Below are positions 46,684-57,663 of a stretch of DNA of 62,331 bases, one piece after another (within the stretch, counting starts at the first letter, position 1; every line of letters starts with the position of its first letter). The translations under genes and the position numbers were made by a program. The stretch covers positions 1-62,331 of the forward strand of contig MU405398.1 in NCBI GenBank assembly GCA_022836615.1, written 5' to 3'. The notes under the pieces were generated by a model. It ran no database searches. It saw nothing but the letters and a program-made list of their open reading frames with translations, and was not told the DNA's origin. Source of the stretch: Annulohypoxylon bovei var. microspora. Lineage: Eukaryota; Ascomycota; Sordariomycetes; Xylariales; Hypoxylaceae.

Positions 46684-47619
46684 TCAAAACTGGCATCTCC
46701 CAATCTGGGAAATCTGGTGAACGTGATCTAAAGGTGTTGAAGGCTGATATTGCATAGGATATGTATTCCAGGGTTGGAAGTGATAAGTCGGGTTGATAGG
46801 CATAGCGCTGATTTGAGAGCATCCAAATTCTAGTATCTCATTAGATTTCGCATGTATATAAGTATTGTAAAATGGGGGCATACCAGGCTTCATGCTTTCG
46901 AAACCGCTATCACTGCGTTCGAATGAGGCAGCGGTGGGGGAGTGACTGTTTGACGGGAGGCTAGACCTCTCAAGAGATGTGGTTGGAGCGCTGGTGGAGA
47001 TGTAACTACTCCCGAAATCATCTGTAGCTCCAGAGGAGGCAGGGCTCGAAGCCGTAGATGCTATGGAATACGCTACACCCGAAGACCAAGGTTCTGTAGC
47101 ATCGGGTATGTTGTGATAAGCAGCCATATTCTGCAAAATAGGGTAGCTTGTGGCAGCATGTGGAAATGCAGATGGGCGAGGAGGGCTAGAGTTGTGAAAC
47201 ACTACACGGCTGTTAGTTCACTTATTATCATATTAATGATATATTAAGAACGTACCAGCTTGATAGGGGTCAGTGACATCGGCGTTGCGTAGTCCCATAG
47301 ACCCTCGTAGCTGGCGAACTTCTTCTTCAAGTGCCTCGTTTTTCCGGAGTAAGTTCTGAATTGTCTGGTCTCGGTTTTGATGATTTCGAAGGTCATCTAT
47401 CTCCCTCTCAAGGCTCTCAATGTGCTCCTTTGTCCGTGCTCGAATTGCCCTTTGAGCTTCTCGGTCATTGGCACGCTTTCGAGCAAGCTGCGCGGGAGTA
47501 AGACTTGACACGCTTCTAGTTCCTATACCTAATGGGTTAATAACAGTTTTCATCTAAGAAAGGATGCATTGATTCCTACCTTTCCTCTTTCCGCTCTTGG
47601 TAGACTCCGGTGCTGACAT
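46684..47619 (-). CDS. bZIP transcription factor
   Basis: About 276 aa in three exons: 47619-47580, 47528-47256, 47201-46684. The joins rebuild KRKGIGTRSV and YQAVFHNSS in frame. The basic region is ARKRANDREAQRAIRARTKE (about residues 28-47) with the N-x7-R core, followed by leucine-zipper heptads through about residue 80 (HIESLEREIDDL, NLLRKNEALEEEVRQL). The remainder is Ser/Thr/Pro-rich and low complexity, as in activation domains. It ends earlier than relatives that carry a C-terminal DUF3425 region, so a further 3' exon may exist. It is nuclear and binds DNA as a dimer; targets are unknown. It is far from the metabolite cluster. Confidence 0.85.
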
Positions 47620-49543
47620 GTTGCCGGGCATCGCTAACTTCAACCTTGATAGTGGCGTACTTCTAGGATGTGGTTATGTAGTAGTGACCGTGCCTAGAAG
47701 CACACGGTATGCTGAATACCGATATAATGGGAAATATGTGTTTGAGTTGCGACGAGGTCAACTTTAAGATTGTTTGAGATCAGAAGACAGCCCCTGGAGA
47801 CATTACTCATGGGATGTGACACATAATAAATAATGGCATATAGATATATCTCCAGTTGTAGCTATTGTATGTAACCGCAAATCTGTAAGAAGATGGGTGG
47901 TGGGTACCATGAAGCTAATCTAGCACGATTCGAAGAGTTCTCTCACGGTAGAGTTGATGCCAGGGGCTCTCCCTGGAGCCGCAAGTACGCAAGCTACCTA
48001 TAGCAACTAGCTTATTAGTACATCTTAAAGTCTTTGGCACAGTAATTATTACATCTATACATACTGATAACCTCGAAAACACATCAGATAGATATATGTG
48101 GCGGCGTTGTGGCACACAGTCTGAATTTTCCGAGGATATCCTAGGGTATACAATACACCAATTGACCCAAGTTTTCTGCTATCCCAGGGACGGGCCCGAA
48201 CGTTAAGATCCGCTAGGTACTAGCCCCAGGAAACATTGGTAGCTCAACCCTGTCTCCTGTCTGGAGAGGATGCCAACAGCAAGGTTGGGGATGGCAAATA
48301 GACTTTGCGCTACGTTCCTAGCTGCAGATCGTTGATCGCTCACTCCTGGACATGGGAGCTCCGTATAGAAAGCACATTAGTAGGAGGCGTGAGATGAAGC
48401 TGATGCGTTGATGTCCGGGAATATGCAGCTAGGCTCCGCGTGATGACCTCGAGAGGCGTAAGGTGGGCATTTTATGGAAAGCTTAGAAGACCCCACAACG
48501 AATAGGATATACCAGCCCATCACGCTGTTTCAACTCCATCTTCTTGGTGCTTGATACTTGTTGGCGTTCAGCATTAGTGAACAGCAAGCCTGTCATCGTT
48601 CATACGCCAAGACTATATTACAAGTCATTACATACTGCAGACAAGACTTTGCGGGGGGTGCCATCTCGGCTACCTGGTTATGCCCTCAGGAAAGTGATGT
48701 TTATACTTCTAACATCAAGAACGGCTGTTTCTAGACCTTTCGGGATATCCTGATAACACCACAGGGAGATAAGACTGGTCGATAGCTTGTAAAGATAATA
48801 GAGCATGTCACATTTCTGCTTAGATTTGAGTCTAGACCTTCGTATCTGGTAGCTACCAACCTGGAAAGGTTCATTCAAGCAAGCTGTCATATCGCTGTAA
48901 TCAATTATTGGATTTTGCAATACGCCAGACTTGAAGATTTAGCCAGGCGGGAATCCGAAGTGAATTCTATCACGGCTGGTGCTTATCAATGGACGTTCGA
49001 CTGTTTATCGTCAACGGCGAGATTTTCAAGGCTGAACCGGACGTGTTTAATATAGGATCGAAGAAGATAACCTTGGCTTATTTCCTGATCTTATGTGACA
49101 TTGTTCTTTGATATGCCAACCTGGAAGGGTATGCACAGAGATGCAGGTAAAGGGAGAAGCCGAAGGACAATTGTACCGTGCTGCAGCATCAAATCCAATT
49201 CTTGAAGATTGTTCAAACAGCGAGACAGCTTATCCCTGAACTTGCGAGGTGAAAATGTGGCGGTAGACCGCATACGAAGCCGCGCGCCGCATATGTACCG
49301 TAGTTGAGGCTAGAGTACCTAGGTACTTTAGTACCATTCCGCTTAGAGTCTAGTGAATATGTAGCGAAAGCTTATGCTCTAGACGAGCCGGTTATTCGAA
49401 CCAATACTAAACTAGACCATCTATTCGTTAGGATATGCCGGAGAAATGGAGAAACATTCGAAATCTGAGGTTGAAAATATGGTAATCTTTTCGTCTTTCC
49501 CTTCGATCGCCTCCGATGTGTGATAAAGGGGCTAGCTAAGATG
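47620..49543. other. Intergenic
   Basis: 1.9 kb with no supportable gene or RNA. Contains the bZIP promoter at its left end. Confidence 0.5.
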
Positions 49544-50989
49544 TTACGCTATTTCGGGATTGACGTCTTTCACTGCTGATACCAATTCTTCCATGCCCCC
49601 GACCTCTGTGGGTCCCGACATGCCGGACGGGGGAAGAGCCCAGTCGGGTAGAGGACTAACATAACTCCAACTACCACCTGCATCTTCATATCGAAGACTG
49701 TGCAGCCAAAGCGAGAGTTCTTGCAATCCGGGGTCTGTGTATAGGGGCGTGTCGCAGATTTCACAGAGTTCGCCAGACATCTTCTCCGCCTTACGTTTGT
49801 AATACTTGTCTACCATCTCGTCGTGGTAGGCGACAGCATCCGCAACTTCTTCTTTCCCCATGCGGTTGAGACGCGTAATGATATCATCATCTGTGTTCTC
49901 AAGTGCCTCGGGATCATTATAGCCAAGGTTAAAGCCCCAGACCCTTTGATTGGCGTATATCGGATCATTTTGAATGGGGTACCCCAGATGTTGAAGATGA
50001 ACACGGATTTGGTGAGTTCTACCAGTGACGGGAAGGCATCGCACGATTGAATACCCCTCTTTTCGCAGCCACGGCTTGCCCTTCTCTTTAGCGATATCTT
50101 CCGCCGTTAGATCTATATCCCCTTCCCGCTGTTGAGGCTCACATGGAGGGTAATATGCGAGTTTTTTGAAGACTGTTCGAGCTGTCTTTCCAGTTGCTCG
50201 TACTCGGTTTAACCCAAGTTTAGGTGAGATCTGAAGTAAGGGTTGATTGCATACTACTTCCTCATCCGGAAAATTGCCTATAACCCTAGCGAGGTACTCC
50301 TTTCGCACAGTTCTCTCCTTAATCTGTTCGCTTAGGCTGTCTGCGGCCTTAGGATGTTTCGCGACGAACATAATACCACTGGTTAACCTGTCAAGCCTAT
50401 TACAGGTATACGCGATCCATTCCGGACTCCTCTCAGCCTTCATGATTTCGATAACCGAGTTGAAGTTGTATCGTCCTGCAGGATGGACAGGTATACCAGA
50501 GGGCTTGTTGATAACAATCATGTCGTCATCCTCATGGAGAATACCTATTGGGCCTGCAGCGACTGGTGGTTCGTGCCGATGTATCGTATGCGATACTAGC
50601 TCTCCGTTCACAAGGATATGGTCCGGGCTAGTCGGTTTGCCGTTGACACATATTTGACCCGTCTCCATAGCATTTTTATAATATGCTAACGGACGGTCTC
50701 TAAACTCGCTTTCGAATACGTCTATAAGTTTTCTGCCTCTCCACCGTTGTTTACACCAGGTTTTGTAGGTGAAATGGTAGGGGGCAACGCGTCGCAACCC
50801 ATTCTCAAAATAATATGGCGGAGGTAAAGAGTTGTCACTCGGATCGCTCCGAGAAACTACATCAGGTGATGGGTTTTTCTTTCCTATGTCGGTTTCTATG
50901 TTTTTGATGGTCAATGCTTCGATTTCAGGGGTAATACCTTCCACAGGTGTCGCCGCTGAAGGGTTCGGCATCTCCAGAACTTGGCTCAT
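49544..50989 (-). CDS. tRNA pseudouridine synthase, RluA family (Pus9/Rib2-type)
   Basis: Intronless, 481 aa, with an ATG start at 50989. An N-terminal S4-like region (VAPYHFTYKTWCKQRWRGRK to GELVSHTIHR, about 70-145) precedes the catalytic core. The core motif is NRLDRLTSGIMF (about 207-218), in which the first Asp is the catalytic residue of RluA enzymes. The tRNA-contact block TGRTHQIRVHLQHLGYP follows (about 319-335). A C-terminal Cys pair CEICDTPLYTDPGLQELSLW is typical of the eukaryotic Pus9/Rib2 branch, which makes pseudouridine 32 in cytosolic or mitochondrial tRNAs. Rib2 also has a deaminase domain that is absent here, so Pus9-like is the better name. This is a conserved housekeeping gene. 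Confidence 0.93.
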   Translation of the reverse strand: MSQVLEMPNPSAATPVEGITPEIEALTIKNIETDIGKKNPSPDVVSRSDPSDNSLPPPYYFENGLRRVAPYHFTYKTWCKQRWRGRKLIDVFESEFRDRPLAYYKNAMETGQICVNGKPTSPDHILVNGELVSHTIHRHEPPVAAGPIGILHEDDDMIVINKPSGIPVHPAGRYNFNSVIEIMKAERSPEWIAYTCNRLDRLTSGIMFVAKHPKAADSLSEQIKERTVRKEYLARVIGNFPDEEVVCNQPLLQISPKLGLNRVRATGKTARTVFKKLAYYPPCEPQQREGDIDLTAEDIAKEKGKPWLRKEGYSIVRCLPVTGRTHQIRVHLQHLGYPIQNDPIYANQRVWGFNLGYNDPEALENTDDDIITRLNRMGKEEVADAVAYHDEMVDKYYKRKAEKMSGELCEICDTPLYTDPGLQELSLWLHSLRYEDAGGSWSYVSPLPDWALPPSGMSGPTEVGGMEELVSAVKDVNPEIA

Positions 50990-51418
50990 GATGAGTCGAC
51001 GAAGCTGAAGCGTCTACCTGCCCAATGAAACCCAATGAAAATTGAATTTCCTTAACTAAGTCTAGAGAGTGCCGTGGAATCCAGAAGCTTGTTAATCAAT
51101 GCTTCGAGGGCAGTCGTAGATCACCCCTAGTTCTGATATTGATCTTGCATTTGGTGGGGTTCTGTGATATTGAAGATTCATAGTGGGGGCAATGAAAAGA
51201 TTAGCGGTGAAGTCTGGCAATATTTAGACCTTAGCTAAGCCGGACCAACTAAATCTCCGAACTAGTAAATATCTGCTTATGTAATCCAAGTCCCTAAAGT
51301 CAAATTGAACCTCGGCTTATGAGAGCCGCTTTAACTAAACCTTTTCTCCTACATCTATCATCTATCCCCATTCCCATTGGCCATATTATCTCTTGTTTCC
51401 ACTTAATAAGTCAAAGTC

Positions 51419-52015
51419 ATGGCGCCGACCAAGGAGTTGAAGAGCAGAAGTCGGAAAGACTACCCTTTCATGCTTGATTATCGGACACGATGGTGCGCCG
51501 TCCCCAGAGCTGAAGCTGAAGCTCGCCAATTCCAAGTTGTTTCAAGAATCTAACACCAGATAGGAATGATAACGACATGTATGATCACATGAACAACTCA
51601 GTTTACAACTTTCTGTCCGTAAGCCCAGTAGCCCTTTATAATACTTGCCTAACACTAGAGATATACCAGCTTTGATTCCGTGATTAATTCTTATTTAATT
51701 GACTACTGTGCTCTTCATCCACCTACTTCAGCTCAACATCCTCTGATAGCTCAGACACGCTGCGAGTACTTTTCGGCCATATCCTATCCCAAAGTTGCCG
51801 AACTTTGCTTACGGGTCAATAAGTTGGGAAAATCTAGCGTCGTCTATGAAGCTGCATTATTCGAGAAAGACGTTGAGCAGGTTAAAGCCGTCGGGGAGTT
51901 CGTTCACGTCTTTGTGGATCGCGCAACTCAACGGCCGAATAGTAATGGGATGAATAATCAATTACGACAAGGCCTCGAGAAGCTACTTGCGGGGCCAGGG
52001 TCTAGTAAATTATAG
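51419..52015 (+). CDS. Hotdog-fold thioesterase (4HBT family)
   Basis: About 156 aa in three exons: 51419-51492, 51564-51614, 51670-52015. The first join is clean (GTGCGC...GATAG) and rebuilds the signature RTRWNDNDMYDHMNNSVY, which includes the conserved Asp and HxNN of YbgC/FadM-type acyl-CoA thioesterases. The second donor is uncertain: GTCCGT at 51615 gives YNFLFDSVINSYL, the expected family sequence, whereas the better-looking GTAAGC at 51619 needs a different acceptor and inserts about four residues. The central hotdog helix and strands follow, ending at KL. It hydrolyses acyl-CoA; the chain length is unknown. Its stop is only 9 bp from that of the convergent oxidoreductase. Confidence 0.85.
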
Positions 52016-52024
52016 CAATAGCCG

Positions 52025-53233
52025 CTATACGAAATGCTGATACACCAACTTCTGGCGCGCCCCATCCTGATCACCACTCGTCAGCATCTTCTCCATTAGC
52101 TCCAGGTCTCCAAGTGCTAGTTCAGGTGTCTGGTTCGGATTCGCTGTTCCCGACAAAATAGACTCAGCCCAAGCGTGAACTTCTTCCTTAACTCCACTAC
52201 TCCTCTCGAACACCTTCTCCTCCACTACCGCGTCTTTACCAATCCCTCGGGTCGTCACTACTTTAGCTCCTTCGGCCTTCACAACCCCTTGCTCAGTCGC
52301 GACGTGGAATTCGAAGGCATCCAATGTCGTTCCCACAGACGTGATGTACGAACCCACCACACCAGACTTCGTCTTCAGCACCGCATTAATAGAATCCACA
52401 GGAGGCAGGTGGCTGGATACCAACGCGGTATTGGCTACCAGACTTTCAACGATATTTTCAGGGCCTAGCAGCTTTCTGATAGCAGCTGTAAAGTGCACAC
52501 CTCCGTCAAGAAGGAACCCACCCTGGTACTCAGGTACTGTGCGCCAGGGTGTGTTGTAGTATTTGTTACTCTGCTCCATCATTGAGTTCAGCCTTACAAC
52601 GAAGCCCGTCACCTTGCCAAGCTTCTTGATCTGCTCGGCGCCGTAGGCCCAACCTTGGAGAAAACGGAAGTTCTCCGCAATCGCTAGCGACGCGTTGGTC
52701 TCGGCCGAGACCTTCTTGTAGTACTCGATAAGCTTGACTGCAGTAGCGACGTCCTTAGCGATCGGCTTCTCGGCAAGAACGTGCTTTCCTGCAGCCAATG
52801 CCTTCTCGATATACGCGGGCTGATCCACGATTGGCAGAGCAAGGATCACTCCAGATATGTCCTTGCGCTTGAGGATGTCCTCGTAAGCCTTACCCTCTCC
52901 GGAATCCGTCGAGTACAGCTCCACCGAAGAAGCAGCGTCGCTAGGGATTTCCTTGGCGGCATCTTCCGCGGTTTTACGGGACCGAGACCAGATCGCCTTG
53001 ATAGAAAGTAGAGGGGAAGCCAGAGCGGCGGGCTGGTCACATGTTAGCTAAGCATTCTTATAGGGCTCTAGATCTATCCGTCGAGATCATCTTAGATCTT
53101 GTTATGCATAACGCCAGTCTTCTAGCGACCCATTGGGATGGGTAGAGCCACAGATAACCCCGAAAATACTCACTATGTGCTGCTCCTTGACGAAGATCCC
53201 CCCGCCAATGATCGCTACTCCTATGGGATCCAT
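52025..53233 (-). CDS. Gfo/Idh/MocA-family NAD(P)-dependent oxidoreductase
   Basis: About 355 aa in two exons, 53233-53174 and 53032-52025, joined in phase 0. The N-terminal Rossmann motif AIIGGGIFVKEQHI is encoded by the first exon. The family motif AEKPIAKDVATAV (AGKHVLAEKPIA, about 128-139) carries the conserved catalytic Lys of the EKP triad. A GGFLLDGGVHF block forms the sugar- or polyol-binding side, with His in the expected place. Members oxidise or reduce sugars, inositols and related alcohols; the substrate cannot be read here. Length and domain order are normal. It converges on the thioesterase gene. Confidence 0.92.
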
Positions 53234-54910
53234 AATTTCTAAGGGTCTCGAACTCAGGAGGGGTTACGAAATATTGGTCGATTATTAATGCAAGATCTCT
53301 TCTGGAATTGGCAGAAAGAAGAACGAAGAGAACTTCAACTTATGTGCTTCTACTTCTTTAGCGAAGTCTTGGTTTTAAGTGCGAAATTGTGCCCTCCGCC
53401 CTCCTCAGTATTTATCGGTCTCCGCTTTGTCGGGATCACCCAATTCGGCATGTGTAGCAGCCCCGCTATTGGATTGGTCCTCATAGCCCCTCTCATCTCC
53501 GAGGCGTTATAGTACGACGTCAACCACATACCAAGACTGAGGTCATCGGGATGATGGCACAAACAATCCGAAATTCCGGCGTCCAATTACGCCATACATT
53601 CAGTTAATAATAGTATACTCAATGGGGAACCTGGAACACCAAATCGTATTTCGTATATTTCGTATAGCGAGTGGGGGAAAAGGGGGGGAGAATGTGCCTA
53701 CCTAGGTAACTAATTATATGTATATTCCAACGTATACCAAAGTCAGTGTAGTATCATTATTGTTGGTTTAACATAACTTATTTGAATAAGAAGTTTTTCT
53801 TGAAAAATAAGGAAAAAAACATCTGGCATTATAATTGGGAGATTCTCTCGTGGTCGTAGGAACAAAAACAGGTGATGAAGCATAGTGTTCTACTATATTG
53901 AGATTTGAAGTACAAGATCAGGTAGGGAATTCACTCAAGGTTCATTTAAATACTCACCAGGGTCAACGATTCAAGATATTATAATATATAGTCCCTAAGT
54001 TCTTCCTCGCGTCCTCAAAAAATCGAAGACAGCAACGAAAAAAAAAGGGGGGGCATGTTTCGTGTCCCAGACGTATAAGAAAAGGTCTCAGGACACAAGG
54101 CGACATGCTGCCTTAAGTGGAAAAAAAGAAGATATTTATGCTTCGCCGTCCGGAGACAAAACAGGCTGCATACTGCCTTAAGAACAAAAAATTCCTGAAG
54201 AGCACCGACTGCCAGCCTGCTGGAGGAAGTGTAATACCAACAGGCTAGCAGCAAGCGCAAGTCAAAGAGGTCTTTCATAGTCAGCCACACCTAAGACAGC
54301 CAAAGCCAGCGAAAGACCCGGCGTCGCTGGCCCTCTGCCGCGTTCACCCACCCCCGATTACCCGCTGGGTCAGTATGGAAGATGGTTCGGTTCGAAGACC
54401 CCCAATTTATTCTCCACTGCGATGAAGCATAGACGCACTAGCAAACATTGCTTGGAGTAGGGGCGTATCTTGAACTTACTACACATCCACGGCCGAGAGT
54501 GCAGTGCGTCAATCGGACGTTGGTTGTGAGTGCGCTACACGCAGGGCGTAAGGACCTCGGTGCCCCTCACCCAGACGCGCCGGGCGCGCTGGGCTACCTC
54601 GCGTTCGTATACCGGCCTACTAGGTAGGTAGGTGTCGGAAAGCGAAGTGCGGGGCGGTGAGTCGAGGGACCGGCACATGTGATCAACACGGGTGCTCGGC
54701 ACCGGTAGCTCCAACGATTGACTACGTCGTCGTCTGGCGGAACTACCAGTAACCAACGGTGTCTGTCCGCCTCCGGGGGTGCATCCTGACTAACAACTCG
54801 GGTAGGTTTCCTCTAGCACAGACTATACCCAAGGCCTGTGCAGCATCCCTGTCCGGTATGTGTACAACAAGTATAGGGTTATAGGGTTATAGGTTTATTG
54901 AGGACGAGGA
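53234..54910. other. Intergenic
   Basis: 1.7 kb without a supportable gene. Several homopolymer A runs occur near 53815 and 54040. Confidence 0.5.
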
Positions 54911-54924
54911 CGGCGAGTAGGGCG

Positions 54925-55290
54925 AGGAGGGGGGACGAGGAGGAGGAGGAGGAGGAGGAGGAGGAGGAGAGGAGTGTCGGAGCGGAGAGGAGTGTCGGAG
55001 AGAAGAGGAGTGTCGGAGAGAAGAGGAGAGGAGTGTCGGAGAAGAAGAGGAGAGGAGTGTCGGAGAAGAAGAGGTTTGTCGGTCGAAGAGGAAGAATGTT
55101 TGTCGGTCGAAGAGGAGGAAGGTTTGTCGGTCGGGGAGGAGGATTGTCGGTCGAGGAGGAGGATTGTCGGTCGGAAAGAAGGATTGTCGGTCGAAGAGGA
55201 GGGTTGTCGGTCGGAGAGGAGGATTGTCGGTCGGAGAGGAGGGTTGTCGGTCGGAGAGGAGGGTTGTCGGTCGAAAAGAAGGGGAGAAAA
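54925..55290 (+). repeat. Purine-rich minisatellite
   Basis: Starts with an uninterrupted (GGA)n run at about 54938-54967, then units built on GAGGAGTGTCGGAGA, then about 20-bp units of TGTCGGTCGGAGAGGAGGAT type. Two + strand frames stay open through it only because the repeat lacks stops; their translations are Glu/Arg/Val repeats. I do not call a gene. Confidence 0.85.
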
Positions 55291-57663
55291 CTGAAATAAG
55301 CTACCCTGTGTGTTAGTTGATTAAGGTAGTACGGTGAAATGGAAACACTTACTTAGCATGTAAAGATTAATCAGGCAGGGTACGGGTTAATTGATGTTGA
55401 TCTAGAACGACGCGTCAGGGTTGGTCTCCTAATAGAATCTTGGAATATCGAGGATAGGTAAATGGGTGAGTTGAGTAAGAAAATAATGAAGCGATAATGA
55501 GCAGTGAACCGCCCAGTATATGGGACATTGCTTAAAAATATCAAGCTGGGAAGGGAGGATGAAAAGTTAAATTCAAAGGGGTGTACCGACTGATTTCTTA
55601 AAAGAATGTTCAGATTGTCGGTGAAGAAGAGGATAGGGTTAAGACGATGATGATGATGATATAAGGGGGAGAAATTATTAGACTGGGTGCTCAGTGGGTG
55701 CTGTGGAATAATTGAAGATGCAAAATCTTCCAAGGTTTGAGGGTTGGGATTGATGAAGGGTAAGAGGATATTAAATGGGGTGTTAATGTTGTAAACTTGT
55801 TATGAAATATTGACAGTTGGTGTTGGGGGAAGTAAACAAGGGGAGAAGGGATGGGGACGAGTCGTAAATAATGTGGTAGGTATCCGAATAAACGCGTAAA
55901 ATCCAACTTACAGTTATGACGAGAACACGCTCGAGTAGATTTCGATTCTCAACAGGTACCTGGGTCAAGTTTAGCTACCTAGGCATAAAATAGAAGGTCA
56001 TGTCATTGGTCATACATCTAAATAAATGTTATTAATATAGATCCCTGATAGAAAATAATTCAAGTGTGTGTATGTAGATGATAATACTTGCCTGTTTCAT
56101 AGTGATCAACATTTGTTTAATCTAAGTGAGATGTAGTAGAAGGATTGAGAGTAAAATAATTGGGAGAGTAGAAAGGTAAGAGGGTATGATGTTGGAGGTT
56201 TGAAGAAAAAGGTGTGAAGAGGAAAGAATAGTTTGGGAAACCTTGTGGCAGATTTTTGCCCTTTTATAATGTTAGGTACGAGAGGAGTGATTAGAAAGAT
56301 GATTAGATCGTGAGAAAAATAAAAATAAAAAGGTGTTTGGCCGAATTGGGAATAAAATAGATCATCGACGGTCACCTAGGTGATGTTTCGTAGTAGGATT
56401 AGTATACCTAGGAAACCAACGTGGTCAGTAGTGAGTATATTGTATATGGTAGTTACATGAATAAATTCTTATCAAGTTATTACAATAATATTTTTTCATA
56501 AGCCGAAGGCATTTTAAAAATTCGATGTTTCTATACGACTGTACCCGATTAAGCCCATATCATACCTATGGTTTAAATATTATTATTTATTTAGATATAT
56601 GCTAAGTACCTAAGCACACAAAATCCCTTCAGCTCGTTAACCTAGTAATTGCAATTTATACATTAATATCCAAGTATTTTTAATCTGATTATACTAGGTA
56701 CCTACTAGGTAGGCAGGTAACCCAGCTATGTAGGTTCCGAATGGGACCTATGATTATCCATGTAGCAGTGTTTCTTATTCTTCAATATAAAAATCAGAGC
56801 ATTTACAAGTATAAGATACGCTGGACGCCAAGTATCTCCTGCATATACTTGCAACCAAAATGCTATTTTCAGGATACTTACACATGTATGTATGGTATAT
56901 GGTATGTGTTGGAGTCAAGAACCTGATTCGAACCGTCAGTACTGTCGAGTGGAAGAACGCCCACGAGAGCTAATTGGGGTATCCAATCTTTGGGACATCC
57001 CGTAGAGTAGTAACCTAAACGACCGAGCTAAATTGTTCTAATAAATTCTTGGGAGACTGTTACAGAGGTCATCACTATTTTGGTATATAACCATACTATA
57101 AGCCCTCGTACATTTCGACACGTTTGTCACTATCCTTTTCCCCTGTTTTGTTACCTAGCAACCTACTTAAGCAACGCCGGATTTCCTCGTGCCCCTTGAT
57201 TTCGCCTATGCCAATAATCGTGATGTAACTTCCATGTAGTTTATCGAAATCCTATGCTCAAGCAGATGAATTTCAAAATATAATTTATTTATTTATTATT
57301 TCAATGCTATAAACCTACATATCCCATTTTATAGTTTCGGCTTCGATGCTCAAATAATTATAACCATGTATACAACCCCTTTTATTTGATTGGCCAGAAA
57401 TTATGTATAATTGTTCATTTATGTACTATGTACCTAAGTACCCATAATATTTGATTGGATGGCAGTGTTCGGAGGCGGCCTCATAGGGGTTCGGTTCTAA
57501 TATGCAGGCTCTCAGACACAGCCTCCGCCGTCCCTCCATCCTTTATTAACTTCGCGACGTTCTTCTCTTCATACCCGAAAAGTCGTTGTTGTACACAGTC
57601 ACTATCACATACAAGCAGATAAATTTCAATGCCAATGACATTATTTGACGATCATTGCCTAAC
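55291..57663. other. Gene-poor AT-rich spacer
   Basis: 2.4 kb. One weak tRNA-like segment on the - strand (about 57025-56915) has matches to pol III A and B boxes but does not fold as a tRNA. Nothing else is supported. Confidence 0.45.

Noticed and set aside
54898..55299. Two overlapping + strand frames rich in Glu and Arg
   Set aside because: They arise from the minisatellite, which has no stop codons in these frames. No start context, intron or family supports a gene.
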